DNA from: Clostridium_AD frigoriphilum | Lineage (GTDB): Bacteria > Bacillota > Clostridia > Clostridiales > Clostridiaceae | DNA length: 64,000 nt | Reading direction: 5' to 3' | Assembly: GCF_036541405.1 (NCBI RefSeq) | Contig: NZ_JAZHFS010000008.1 | Span: forward strand, 124,001 to 188,000 | Part shown: piece after piece, positions 9,206 through 19,800 of the stretch | Position numbering within the stretch: the stretch's first letter is position 1 | Layout of the letters: every line of letters starts with the position of its first letter | Program-made: the position numbers and the translations under genes | The notes under the pieces: model-generated | What the model saw: only the letters and a program-made list of their open reading frames with translations | The model's database searches: none | What the model was told of the DNA's origin: nothing

Positions 9206-9802
9206 TTATATTTCAATAATATGATATCTAAACGCATTTATAACCGTAGTATTATTATATATCCTTACCCTGTCTTTTTTCCCATAGTCCAAATGTTGAT
9301 GACCATAGAAAAAATATTTTGGAGAATATTTGTCTATTATATTTATAAACGTTTCAAATCCTCTATGACAAGGATCTTCACCATCTCCCATGTCTTTCGC
9401 TGGTGAATGTGTTACTAATATATCAAATCCTTTTTTTCTCCATAAACACATTTTTAATTTTGAAATTCTTTTTTGCATTGCCCTTTCCGTATACTGAAAA
9501 GGACCTTTATTATAGGCAATTGATCCACCAAGTCCTAAAATTCTAATATTTTTATACACTATTACCTTATCATCAATAGGTATACATCCACCTGGTGGTT
9601 TTTCCAGGAAAGATCCATCATGATTACCATTAACATAAAATATAGGAGCTTTAATCATATCAGCTAAAAATTCTAAATAATCTGCTTTCAAATCTCCACA
9701 AGAAATTACAATTTCAATATCCTTAAATCTTTCATGATCAAAATGTTCCCAAATATAATCATCTTCAACATCTGAAACTAATAAAACCTTAATTTTAAAC
9801 AC
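9206..9802 (-). CDS. Calcineurin-like metallophosphoesterase
   Basis: 198 residues with the phosphoesterase blocks C-G-D-L-x-x-D near 35-41, G59-N-H-D62, T131-H-S-P and G167-H-Q-H170. The first motif is unusual: D11-V-E13 replaces the usual D-x-H, so one metal site may differ. Substrate unknown. The start is a GTG with a weak site (AGAAAG). It lies 24 bases after the BMP-like fusion gene on the same strand, so the two are probably one operon and may share a nucleotide or nucleoside substrate; that is inference. Confidence 0.75.
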   Translation of the reverse strand: MFKIKVLLVSDVEDDYIWEHFDHERFKDIEIVISCGDLKADYLEFLADMIKAPIFYVNGNHDGSFLEKPPGGCIPIDDKVIVYKNIRILGLGGSIAYNKGPFQYTERAMQKRISKLKMCLWRKKGFDILVTHSPAKDMGDGEDPCHRGFETFINIIDKYSPKYFFYGHQHLDYGKKDRVRIYNNTTVINAFRYHIIEI

Positions 9803-9826
9803 CTACTTATCTTTCTAATATTTTGT

Positions 9827-11743
9827 TCAATTCTTTGGAATTTCTCCAACAACATTATCTACAAACCATTCCATATATAACATATCCTCATAATTTCCTA
9901 TATCACCATCATCTATTCTAATTTGACCTGACCTATCAAATATCGGCCCAGCAAAAGTATGAAATTTATTTTCAATAATCATCTCTCGCATTACATCTAC
10001 TAATTTTTGAGTTTGAATTGGAACATTATGTTTAGAATATATAATATCCACAAGTTCCGAGTCCATGCCCCACCAAAAGCTTACACGTTTAGACTCAGTA
10101 CTAAAAATTCCCTTAAAACTACCATTTACAATATTTCTAAGTATTTTCTCATAAAACTGACCCCAATCCCATGTAATTAAAGCATAATTTACCTCTGGTA
10201 TCCATTTTGTCTCATTCTCATTATATTTTAGTGAGTATAGTCCAAAATCTCTTGAGCCTTTACCTAAAGCTATTAGATCATTTTGCATTATGAGGTCCGC
10301 TCCACGACTTTGAAGTTCTTGCATTAATTCTTTTGAATGACTGATATCTCCAGTTTGATTAAGCCATGAAATTAAAACCTTTGCATTAGAATTTACAGTT
10401 TTAACACCAAGTGCAAAAGCATTGATTCCTGTTATAATCTCTGTTTCATTATAAGTATCTATATATCCTATTATGTTTGATTTAGTAATAGCGCCTGCTA
10501 TAAGCCCGAGTAAAAATCTTGGTTCATGAGACCTTCCAAAATAAGTACTTACATTTCTATATGCTTTTACTGGAGAACAGTTAAAGAACTTAACATTGTC
10601 GTACTTAAGGGCCGCTCTAAGAGTTATATTAAGATAAGATGGACATGTAGTAAATATAATATCATAATCCTCTTCACACAATTTACTTAACCTTTCATAG
10701 CCATCCTCATCATCATCAGCATTAAAATTATCTATAACGAAAGTTTCTATTTCACTACCCAATTGTTGCAAAGCATATATTCTTCCTAAGTTATGGACAT
10801 AACTCCAACCTGATGTATCAATAGTTTTTTCAAAAACAAAAGCCACCTTTAATTTTTTAGAGGTCGTCACTAGATTTGTAATTGATGTTATAACATTTTT
10901 CTTATGGACATCAAATGGCTCAGTTTGAATATCAACAGCATTATTTTTTGTAAGTATCCTAAGCTCAGCTAAAAACTTTTCAACTCTTACTTTTCTTTTT
11001 GTTTCTATGAATTCATTTGAAATGCCATAAATTTTCACATATTCTAGAAACGCGTCTCCAGTAGTAATGTCTAGTTTATCTCCCCCTAATTCATAAAATG
11101 TGTTCCTAAAAGGGAAATACACATTTTTTATAAAATGCTTATATTTATTTGAAAATAAATAAAGCTTTGGTTTATATTCATCTAAATACTTACCAAGTAG
11201 AGTAAAACTACCTTCCTTTGAAAACCAAATATCATTTATGCCTGTCTTATTATTAAATTCTAAAAATTCGTAATATATTATATTATTTAAGTCATTCTCA
11301 TCTCTTTTAGGAACTAGCCGAGTAACCTCTCCATCTATTGAATAAGCATCTACATATTTAAGTATACTTACACGCTTATTTCCTTCCATGACATAAAATT
11401 CATTCATGTACTCATATATTTTTATAGGGTCATCTATTCCATCCTTAATATGATAAGCATACACAGCCTCCCATTTCGAAGCAAACTCACTAGAAATACT
11501 AGCTAGAGGAAGAAAGTTATTTGCAAAATCTCTACTTCTTGTATAGAAATAAGTTCCTACTATCTTTTTTAGTGGAATATTTTTTAAGCCCAAGGGTATT
11601 TCTGCTACTATGTCTATTTTCTTTAAAATACTATCTAATGATGATATATGTCCAGAGTTTCCTCTTAATATGTCTGCACTATATTTAGCTTTAGCTAATC
11701 TATTTGCTTTTTTATACTCATCAACAGATGAAAAATTCATCAT
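9827..11743 (-). CDS. Signal-less ParB-like/BMP-like fusion protein
   Basis: 638 residues. The first about 290 residues include a ParB/sulfiredoxin-like motif, V118-M-E-G-N-K-R-V-S, inside a region resembling ParB-type nuclease domains. Residues about 298-610 match the basic membrane protein (BMP, PnrA/Med-like) periplasmic-binding fold: KVAFVFEKTIDTSGW, then GLIAGAITKSNIIGYI and NAFALGVKTVN. BMP proteins bind purine nucleosides and are normally exported lipoproteins, but this one has no signal peptide or lipobox and must be cytosolic. A sensor or regulator role is therefore more likely than transport. It starts with Met-Met after AGGGGAGTGAG and is followed closely by a metallophosphoesterase gene. 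Confidence 0.7.
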   Translation of the reverse strand: MMNFSSVDEYKKANRLAKAKYSADILRGNSGHISSLDSILKKIDIVAEIPLGLKNIPLKKIVGTYFYTRSRDFANNFLPLASISSEFASKWEAVYAYHIKDGIDDPIKIYEYMNEFYVMEGNKRVSILKYVDAYSIDGEVTRLVPKRDENDLNNIIYYEFLEFNNKTGINDIWFSKEGSFTLLGKYLDEYKPKLYLFSNKYKHFIKNVYFPFRNTFYELGGDKLDITTGDAFLEYVKIYGISNEFIETKRKVRVEKFLAELRILTKNNAVDIQTEPFDVHKKNVITSITNLVTTSKKLKVAFVFEKTIDTSGWSYVHNLGRIYALQQLGSEIETFVIDNFNADDDEDGYERLSKLCEEDYDIIFTTCPSYLNITLRAALKYDNVKFFNCSPVKAYRNVSTYFGRSHEPRFLLGLIAGAITKSNIIGYIDTYNETEIITGINAFALGVKTVNSNAKVLISWLNQTGDISHSKELMQELQSRGADLIMQNDLIALGKGSRDFGLYSLKYNENETKWIPEVNYALITWDWGQFYEKILRNIVNGSFKGIFSTESKRVSFWWGMDSELVDIIYSKHNVPIQTQKLVDVMREMIIENKFHTFAGPIFDRSGQIRIDDGDIGNYEDMLYMEWFVDNVVGEIPKN

Positions 11744-12034
11744 ACACTCACTCCCCTACTTTTTGACTCTTAATAACTATTACCACAATAATTCATTATT
11801 GTATCTATTATAGTATATTAAAAATTTTTTTACCATTAATAAAAATATAAAATAGCTATATATAAATATATTGGGTTATCTTAAGTTAACTATTTTATAA
11901 AAGTTCATTAATATATGAATTGAAAGAATTATAATGTTATAATATAGATGTACATATTTAATATAATTTGAAATACTGTGCTATAAAACATAGATTAAAT
12001 TAACAAACTTAAAATTTGATAAGAAGGCGTTTAC

Positions 12035-13384
12035 GTGAAATGGATACGAAAAGATGTATTTAATTTAGCAATACCAATAATAACGGAACAATTATTTGTT
12101 ATATCGCTTGGTATGATAAATACTATGATGGCAGGGCACATAGGAGCAGAAGCAGTTTCTGCAATTGGAATGGTAGATTCAGTAAATAATATTTTTATAG
12201 CATTCTTTTCAGCTCTCGCAATTGGGGGCATGGTCGTTATAGCTCAATTTATTGGACAAGGAAATATAAAAAAGGCTAATGCTGCAATGCAGCAAGCTCT
12301 TTTTTCTGGACTTATAATTACTTTTGTTATAACTATTATAATGTTTATATTCCAAGGTCCTTTAATTGGAATGTTATTTGGCTCAGCCGACCCTAAAGTA
12401 ATAAGTAATGCCCATACATATTTAGGCATAACTTTACTTACTTATCCACTAATAACAATTGATTTGATATCAAATGGACTTCTGCGTGGAGCCGGAGACA
12501 CAAAAACTCCTATGAAGATCAGTATTTTTATGAATATTATAAACGTAATTTTAACGTACACTTTTATAAATATACTACACATGGGAATAATGGGAGCTGC
12601 CCTTGGCATCGCCATTGCTAGGGTTAGTGGAGGCATTATTATCTTATTTGTACTTTTACGTGGTTCAAAGATTTTAAAGCTTACAAATGTAAAAGGGTTC
12701 AAATTTGATAAATCATTATTAAAACTCATATTTGGCATTGGAATACCTGCGAGTATAGAGTCGCTACTTTTTAATGGTGGAAAGTTAATCACTCAAATTT
12801 ATATAGTAGATATGGGAACTGTAGCAGTTGCCGCAAACGCTATTGCGGGATCAGTTGCAACGATGCTTAATGTTCCAGGAAATTCACTATGTATTGCAGC
12901 AACCGCTCTTGTTGGAAACCATATGGGAAGAGGCGAAAGTGAGGAGGCAGGAAGTGATCTCTCCTATATTACAAAACTATCGACTTTTGCTTTAATTGCT
13001 ATAGCCTTAATATTCATACCATTTGCAGGAAAAGTAACATCACTATTTATTACTGATAAGGCAATAATTCATCTAGCCTCAACCGTACTTATAGTAAACT
13101 CAGCCTGTATCCCCTTATGGTCTATATCCTTTGTGCTTCCTGCAGGGCTAAAAGGTGCAGGCGATGTAAAATATACACTGGTAACTTCAATTATAGGCAT
13201 GTGGTTATTTAGAATTACTTTAGGTTATTTACTAGGAGTTGTATTAAAATTTGGACTTGTAGGTGTATGGGTAGGCATGATTGTCGATTGGTTAGTTCGT
13301 GGCACACTATACCTTATCAGGTTTAAAAAAGGAAAATGGAAAAGTAAAACTGTAATAAAACTGCAGACAAACGCCTCACATTAA
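12035..13384 (+). CDS. MATE-family multidrug/cation efflux protein
   Basis: 449 residues with twelve transmembrane helices in two six-helix halves. Typical MATE segments include the N-terminal LAIPIITEQ region, MAGHIGAEAVSAIGMVDS, and GAGDTKTPM with its second-half counterpart KGAGDVKYT. It exports cationic compounds using a Na+ or H+ gradient; substrate unknown. The start is a GTG with AAGAAGG seven bases upstream. It is followed by the CBS protein gene, about 95 bases away with its own ribosome site. Confidence 0.9.
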   Translation: MKWIRKDVFNLAIPIITEQLFVISLGMINTMMAGHIGAEAVSAIGMVDSVNNIFIAFFSALAIGGMVVIAQFIGQGNIKKANAAMQQALFSGLIITFVITIIMFIFQGPLIGMLFGSADPKVISNAHTYLGITLLTYPLITIDLISNGLLRGAGDTKTPMKISIFMNIINVILTYTFINILHMGIMGAALGIAIARVSGGIIILFVLLRGSKILKLTNVKGFKFDKSLLKLIFGIGIPASIESLLFNGGKLITQIYIVDMGTVAVAANAIAGSVATMLNVPGNSLCIAATALVGNHMGRGESEEAGSDLSYITKLSTFALIAIALIFIPFAGKVTSLFITDKAIIHLASTVLIVNSACIPLWSISFVLPAGLKGAGDVKYTLVTSIIGMWLFRITLGYLLGVVLKFGLVGVWVGMIVDWLVRGTLYLIRFKKGKWKSKTVIKLQTNASH

Positions 13385-13478
13385 AGTTTAATGTTTTGTT
13401 AATATATAGGACTATAAAACATGTTATAATTAAATAACTAATAAACCAAAATAAAGAACTTTAAAGGATGGTTGAACT

Positions 13479-13907
13479 ATGAACATAGCTTTTTTTCTTA
13501 CACCTAAAAATGAAGTTATTTATGAAAAACCAAGTTCTACAATGAGACAAGCTTTAGAACGAATGGAGTACCATAGATATACTTCTGTGCCCTTAGTAAA
13601 TGAATCCGGTCACTATGTAGGTACCTTAACTGAAGGTGACTTATTATGGAAATTAAAGAACACTCCAAATTTAAGTTTTAACGATACAAATAAAATTACA
13701 ATTGGAGATATACCAAGACATGTTAAAAATAAATCAGTATTGATTAATGCAAATATAGAGAGTTTAATATCACTAGCAAAAGATCAAAACTTTGTCCCCG
13801 TTATAGATGATAATGGTGTTTTTATAGGAATAATTAAAAGAAGTGTTATAATAACTTATTGTTATGATTTATTATACGAAAACGATGAATTTAAAAATTT
13901 GATTTAA
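13479..13907 (+). CDS. Two-CBS-domain protein
   Basis: 142 residues forming one CBS pair: the first repeat is around 12-65 (TMRQALERMEYHRYTSVPLVNESGHYVGTLTEGDLLW), the second around 80-130 ending in DDNGVFIGIIKRSVII. Stand-alone CBS pairs bind adenine nucleotides and act as energy or redox sensors on a partner. No catalytic domain is present. The partner cannot be named; the upstream MATE gene is the only same-strand neighbour. AAAGGATGG precedes the ATG. Confidence 0.85.
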   Translation: MNIAFFLTPKNEVIYEKPSSTMRQALERMEYHRYTSVPLVNESGHYVGTLTEGDLLWKLKNTPNLSFNDTNKITIGDIPRHVKNKSVLINANIESLISLAKDQNFVPVIDDNGVFIGIIKRSVIITYCYDLLYENDEFKNLI

Positions 13908-13922
13908 TCCATAATAGAAAAT

Positions 13923-13963
13923 AAAACACCTACTCTTGCACAAATGGCTAGAGTGGGTGTTTT
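13923..13963. terminator. Bidirectional terminator, CBS gene/nagB
   Basis: Arms AAAACACCTACTCT and AGAGTGGGTGTTTT (one G-T wobble) surround a 13-base loop between convergent genes, with T-rich flanks on both sides. Confidence 0.8.
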
Positions 13964-13967
13964 AATT

Positions 13968-14693
13968 TTATAATAAGCTTGCTGCTTCTTTGTCTATAAT
14001 AATAGTTACATCATTGTGAAGTTGAAGAATTGAAGCAGGAATACTCGGATTAATTTTCCCATTAACTGCTTTTTCTATAACTTCAGCTTTATTTAATCCA
14101 TTGGCAAGTAAAATTATTTTTTTAGAGTTCATTATTGTCTTTATACCCATGCTTATCGCTTTTACTGGAACTTCCTCTATTGACTTAAAAAACCTAGAAT
14201 TAGCTTCTATTGTTTGTTCGTCAAGATTTACTAAATGAGTCTGTGCTTCAAAATTTACATTTGGTTCATTAAACCCGATATGTCCATTTCCACCTATACC
14301 AAGCACTTGCATATCTATGCCACCAAGTGTCTTTATTTTACTTTCATAAAGCACACAACTAGCATTTACATCCTTTGCCATGCCATCTGGCATATTAATA
14401 TTATTTTTACTTATATCTACCTTATCAAATAGGTTCCTAGTCATATAACTATAATAACTTTGTGAATTTTCACGATCAAGTCCATGATATTCATCTAAGT
14501 TAAAAGTTCTGACCTCTTTAAAGTCCACTTCTTTTTTATTATACAACTTAACTAATTCCTCATACATGCCTAAAGGAGTATCACCAGTCGCAAGACCTAT
14601 TACACTATCCGGCTTTAACGTAACCTGACTTGCAACCATTAAAGCAGCTCTTTTACTCATTTCCTCATAATTATCTACAACTATTATTCTCAT
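13968..14693 (-). CDS. nagB: Glucosamine-6-phosphate deaminase NagB
   Basis: 241 residues, the usual length for the Firmicute enzyme. Motifs are the phosphate-binding G-L-A-T-G-D-T-P-L-G-M-Y-E-E-L near residue 35, N-L-D-E-Y-H-G-L, and G-I-G-G-N-G-H-I-G-F-N-E-P near 138. It converts glucosamine-6-phosphate to fructose-6-phosphate and ammonia in the cytosol. It is the last gene of a GntR regulator-nagA-nagB unit, 38 bases after nagA, with an AAGGTGG ribosome site. Confidence 0.95.
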   Translation of the reverse strand: MRIIVVDNYEEMSKRAALMVASQVTLKPDSVIGLATGDTPLGMYEELVKLYNKKEVDFKEVRTFNLDEYHGLDRENSQSYYSYMTRNLFDKVDISKNNINMPDGMAKDVNASCVLYESKIKTLGGIDMQVLGIGGNGHIGFNEPNVNFEAQTHLVNLDEQTIEANSRFFKSIEEVPVKAISMGIKTIMNSKKIILLANGLNKAEVIEKAVNGKINPSIPASILQLHNDVTIIIDKEAASLL

Positions 14694-14731
14694 ATTGGCA
14701 CCACCTTATAATATTACTCAAAATATCACTT

Positions 14732-15898
14732 TTAAGCTTCGTACACTATTTTTCCATCGACTATTGTAAAATACACATCTATATCATCATTAAAAATAGC
14801 TATATTTGCATCATATCCTGGCTGTAAACTTCCAATTTTGTCATCCATATTAATTACCTTTGCTGGATTAATTGTTGCCATAGCCACAACATCATAAATT
14901 TCTAAATTACTGCTTCGCAGCATATTGAGTACTGCCTTGTTTATAGTCAAAACGCTGCCTGCTAGTGTTCCATCCTCAAGTCTTGCAGCTCCATTTTCAA
15001 CTATTACCTTTTGTCCACCAAGCTCAGACACGCCACTCTTAATGCAACCAGCTCTCATAGAATCTGTTATAAGAACCATTCTTTCCTTATGCACAATATT
15101 TATTAGTATATTAAACATCGCAGGATGAACATGTATTAAATCTGCTATTAATTCGCAGGATATATCACTTGCAAAAATTGCACCTACAATGCCTGGCTTT
15201 CTGTGGTTAAGTGGAGTCATAGCATTAAAAATATGTGTCGCATGTGACATTCCATCATCAATTGCTTTCATAGTTTCCTCAAAACTTGCGTCAGAGTGAC
15301 CTACTGATAATGTGATTTTAGAATTGTTTTTGACTTTTTTTATAAAACTATGATCTATATCCTTTTCAGGAGCAAGGGTTATAATTTTAATAATATCTAA
15401 ATAATCCTTTATAATATCATAATCTGGCTTTATAATATTATCTGCCTTTTGAGCACCTTTATACTTTTCATTTATAAAAGGTCCCTCCATATGTACTCCT
15501 AGAATTTTTGCTCCCATAGTCTCTATTCCCATTTCTTGTCGAACAAGATCTAACGCTTTATATATGCTATCAGTATCCATAGTCATTGTAGTAGGCAAAT
15601 AGCCAGTCACACCATTTACAGCTATGGTAGAACTTATAGTTTTCAAGGCTTTCTTTGTAGCATCCATAGTATCATATCCACCACTGCCATGAATATGAAT
15701 ATCAATAAAACCTGGTGATACGAATCTACCCTTAGCATCAATAATTTTCATTTCTTCCATGCACTCTTCTTTATACTGATGGAAGTTATCATTATCTATA
15801 ATGCCAATAATTTTCTTATCAAAAACTATTACGCTATTATAAATAATTCTGTCTTTCATAATAAGTTTTCCATTAATTATAGCTTTAATATTAATCAC
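14732..15898 (-). CDS. nagA: N-acetylglucosamine-6-phosphate deacetylase NagA
   Basis: 388 residues of the amidohydrolase superfamily. Visible motifs are G-F-I-D-I-H-I-H-G-S-G-G, H-M-E-G-P-F-I, G-H-S-D-A-S, H-I-F-N-A-M-T-P, and L-I-T-D-S-M-R-A-G near the catalytic aspartate. It removes acetate from GlcNAc-6-P, feeding nagB. The start is uncertain: the only standard in-frame codon is GTG at 15898, but it sits inside a GAGGTG Shine-Dalgarno-like string, so a rare ATT start a few codons later cannot be excluded. The regulator gene ends about 18 bases upstream. Confidence 0.93.
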   Translation of the reverse strand: MINIKAIINGKLIMKDRIIYNSVIVFDKKIIGIIDNDNFHQYKEECMEEMKIIDAKGRFVSPGFIDIHIHGSGGYDTMDATKKALKTISSTIAVNGVTGYLPTTMTMDTDSIYKALDLVRQEMGIETMGAKILGVHMEGPFINEKYKGAQKADNIIKPDYDIIKDYLDIIKIITLAPEKDIDHSFIKKVKNNSKITLSVGHSDASFEETMKAIDDGMSHATHIFNAMTPLNHRKPGIVGAIFASDISCELIADLIHVHPAMFNILINIVHKERMVLITDSMRAGCIKSGVSELGGQKVIVENGAARLEDGTLAGSVLTINKAVLNMLRSSNLEIYDVVAMATINPAKVINMDDKIGSLQPGYDANIAIFNDDIDVYFTIVDGKIVYEA

Positions 15899-15916
15899 CT
15901 CATCAAATATTTTACC

Positions 15917-16648
15917 TTATTTTAATGTTACTTGATATTTATACTTATCACTTCTATATATTGCTTTAGTATATTCAATTGGGGTTCCATTTTCTAAATA
16001 TGTGGTTCTCCTAAATGTTAACGCCAAAGCATATTTATCTTGATTTAGAAGCTCGCTGTCATACTCGTTAAGCATTATAGGTTCAATTATTTGCTTAGCC
16101 TCATAAGGATAATATCCATATTTTTCACGAAATATACTAAATAGTGATTTCCCCTCTACCATATCCCTTGTCATTCCATCAAATAAGCAATACGGAAGCC
16201 ATGCTGTTTCAATTGCTACCGGTTGCTGATCACCAAACCTCAATCTTTTAATTTCAATAATCTTATTTTCATCAATAGGCATTTTAAGTTCAAGCATGCA
16301 TTGCTTTGTGGCATCTATTATCTCAAAAGATAATATTTTAGTTTTTGAGATCACCCCATTGTCCTGCATTTGCTCACTAAAACCTTTAAGAAGTGATATC
16401 TCACGATTGACCTTTGCAATAGACACAAACGTCCCTTTGCCCTGCTGTCTATATATAAGTCCCTCATTTACAAGTGACATAATAGCCTTATTAACTGTCA
16501 TTCTACTAACACCTTGTACTTTGCATAATTCTCTTTCTGTTGGAATTGAATCTCCAGGCTTTAATACTTCATTTTCAATCATTTCTTGTAATATTTCTTT
16601 TATCTGGTAATGAAGTGGTATAGGATTATCCTTCGAAACTTTTTTCAA
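15917..16648 (-). CDS. GntR/HutC-family regulator of the nag operon
   Basis: 243 residues: an N-terminal winged helix (IPLHYQIKEILQEMIE, ELCKVQGVSRMTVNKAI) and a C-terminal UTRA effector domain (about 85-240). Its place ahead of nagA-nagB and its similarity to NagR/YvoA and DasR regulators suggest it represses the operon and responds to GlcNAc-6-P or GlcN-6-P. A TTG at 16648 is chosen because GAGGAG lies seven bases upstream; the GTG at 16663 overlaps that site. A candidate operator overlaps the promoter at 16708-16739. Confidence 0.88.
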   Translation of the reverse strand: MKKVSKDNPIPLHYQIKEILQEMIENEVLKPGDSIPTERELCKVQGVSRMTVNKAIMSLVNEGLIYRQQGKGTFVSIAKVNREISLLKGFSEQMQDNGVISKTKILSFEIIDATKQCMLELKMPIDENKIIEIKRLRFGDQQPVAIETAWLPYCLFDGMTRDMVEGKSLFSIFREKYGYYPYEAKQIIEPIMLNEYDSELLNQDKYALALTFRRTTYLENGTPIEYTKAIYRSDKYKYQVTLK

Positions 16649-16707
16649 AATTTTTCTCCTCACTTACAATTAAATTTATTTTCATAACGATAGTTGACAT
16701 GTTGTTA

Positions 16708-16739
16708 TGTTGTATATACCAATTATATTTCAAATTCAA
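16708..16739 (-). promoter_or_regulatory. nag operon promoter with overlapping operator
   Basis: On the minus strand TTGAAT (16734-16739), a 17-base spacer and TATACA (16711-16716) form a sigma-A promoter. The sequence ATTGGTATATACAACA (16708-16723) covers the -10 box and resembles the NagR/DasR-type site, one half (ATTGGTATA) being clear and the other weaker. This placement would let the GntR regulator block its own operon. Confidence 0.55.
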
Positions 16740-16770
16740 CATTAATGCAAGCTATTTATATTAATAAACT

Positions 16771-16811
16771 AAAAAAAGATTAATATGAAAATGAAGTTTT
16801 TCATATTAATC
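16771..16811 (-). terminator. Terminator of BIG2 protein gene
   Basis: On the minus strand GATTAATATGAAAA pairs with TTTTCATATTAATC (16778-16791, 16798-16811 with a short loop) and is followed by seven T residues (A-run 16771-16777). Confidence 0.88.
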
Positions 16812-16828
16812 CAATATATGTCACCTAT

Positions 16829-19800
16829 CTAATTTATAATAACCCCGGTTGCAGGTTGCAGAACAGTTACACTGCATGTAGCTTTTTTAGTTGTATCATC
16901 CACTGAAGTTGCAGTTATTGTCGTAGTTCCTCCAGAAGTTGGTGTTACCCTCCCGTTTGAATCAACATTAGCGACAATTGGATTACTACTAGTCCACGTA
17001 ACACGCTTTACCTTTTGGTTTTCTGGCATAACGATAGCTGACAGATTTACAGAAGAATCCCCTAATTTAAATTTTAAACTATTCTGATTTAGGATAATGT
17101 TATCTACCTGCTCTGGTACGTAAACTATGCAATAAACTAAATGATTTCCTTCCACTGATCTTCCGATAATCCCTGTTGTTCCGGCTGTTATTGCAGTTAC
17201 TATTCCATCATCACTTACACTAGCTACATCTTCATTTCCACTACTCCAAATTATTGTCTTATTTGATGCATTTGTTGGAAGTATAACTGGCTTTAATGAA
17301 AGGGTGCTCTTAATCTTTAAAGTCGCACTATTTTTTATTAATGTCATTTCTGTTATATCTTGCTTAGTTACATTTACAAAACAAGCATCCATAATCCCTC
17401 TATCAACTGTAGTCACAATAATTAATGTCATGCCTTCAGCTATTGGCGTTACTACGCCTGTAGCACTTACTACCGCTACATTCTCATTACTACTACTCCA
17501 GGTTACTGCCTTATTAACTGCATTACTTGGGTTTATAACTGTAGTTAATGTAAATGGAGTTCCCACAATTGATGGATTTACAATTGGTTTTATAGAAATA
17601 CTTGTTGCATGTACTTTAAGGTCACCCGATATAGGCCCGATTACATTTACACTACATGTGGCTTTTTTAGTCTTATCATAAACTGAAGTTGCAGTTATAA
17701 CTGCACTACCTCCAGATATTGATACTACCCTACCATTTGAATCAACATTAGCTATGCCATAATTACTACTAGTCCACAAAATATCTTTTACTGAAAGATC
17801 ATCTGGCATAATTTTAGCTGACAGTGTAACAGCGGCATCACCTAATTTAAGTTTTAAACTATTTTGACTTAATGTAATACTATCTATTACTTCAGGTACG
17901 TACACTAAGCAATAAACTAAATAATTACCATCCACCGTTTTACCAATAATCCCAGCAGATCCGGATGATATTGCAGTTACTATCCCTGTATCACTTACCT
18001 TTGCTACATCTTCATTTCCACTACTCCAAATTACTGTTTGGTTTGAAGCATTAACTGGAAATATGTCTGGCTTTAATGTTAATGTACTCTTAATTTTTAA
18101 AGTCGCATAATTGTTAGTTAAAGTCATTCCTGTTACATCTTGCTTGGTCACATTAACAACACAACTATCCATATTTCCTCTATCCACAGTTGTTACTACA
18201 ATTAATGTAAACCCTTCAGCTATAGGAGTTACAACGCCTGTAGTACTCACTGTAGCAACATTTTCATTACTACTACTATAGGTTACTGCCTTATTCGCTG
18301 CATTACTTGGCGATATAACCTGAGTCAATGTAGATGGAGTTCCAGCTATTAAATTTAATTGCTTTGGTTTTAATGTTATTCCTGTTGCATGTATTTTAGT
18401 GTCTGTTATAGGTCCATTAACAGTTACACTACACGTAGCTTTTTTAGTTTTATCATAAACTGAAGTTGCAGTTATTACTGCCTTTCCACCAGCCTTTGGT
18501 GTTACCCTACCATTTGAATCTACATCAGCTATGTTGTAATTACTACTAGTCCACATAATATCCTTTAGCGAGAAATTATCTGGCATTATTTTAGCTGACA
18601 GAACTGTCGCAGCACCCCCTAAATCAAATTTCAAACTGTTTTGACTTAAGGTAATGTTGTCTATTACCTCTGGTACATAAACTAAGCAATAAACTGAATA
18701 GTCTCCATCCACAGTTCTACCTATTATTCCTGCAGATCCGGATGTTATTGCAGTTACTATTCCAGTATCACTTACTTTGGCTACATCTTCATTTCCACTA
18801 CTCCAAATTATTGTTTGGTTTGTTGCTTTACTTGGAACTATCTCTGGCTTTAATGTCAATGTACTCTTTATTTTTAAAGTTGCATAATTGTTAGATAAAA
18901 TCACTCCTGTTACATCCTTCTTAGTAACGTTAACGACGCAGCCATCGACATTTCCTCTATCCACTGTTGTCACCATAATTAATGTGGTTCCCGTAGATAT
19001 TGGAGTTACAATACCCTTATCACTAACCGTAGCCACGGACTCATTACTACTACTCCAGATCACGGCCTTATTCACTGCATTAGTTGGAGTTATAACCTGA
19101 GTTAATGTATACGGGGTTCCATCCTTTAAATCTAATTGTTTTGGTTTTAATGTAATTCCTGTTGCATGTATTTTAGTATCAGTTATGGGCCCAGTTACAG
19201 TTACATTGCACGTAGATTTTTTAGTTTTATCATAAGTTGATGTCGCAGTTATTACTGCAGATCCACCAGACATCGGAGTTACCCTACCATTTGAATCTAC
19301 ATTAACTATGCCATAATTACTACTAGTCCACGTTATACTTTTAATTGAGAGATTATCCGGCATGATTTTTGCCGATATCGTAACAGGAGTATCACCTAAA
19401 GCAAATTTTACATTGTTTGGGCTTAAGGTAATACTGTTTACTTCTTCAGGCACGTATACCAAGCAATAAACTTGGTAATTGCCATCAACTGTTTTTCCAA
19501 TAATACCTGCTGATCCTGGTGTTATTGCAGTTACTACTCCTTTATCGCTCACTTTAGCTACATCTTCATTTCCGCTATACCAGATTACTGTTTTGTTTGA
19601 AGCATCTAGCGGAAGTATTTTAGGATTTAGTGTAGTTGTTCCCTTAATTTTCAAAGTTACCATGTTTGGAGTTAATGTCATTCCTGATACATCACTCTTA
19701 GTTACATTAACAATGCAGGTATCGATATGTCCCCCATCCACTGTTCTAACTACAATCATCGCCGTACCTTCACCTATTGGGGTTACTATTCCAGCTGCAC

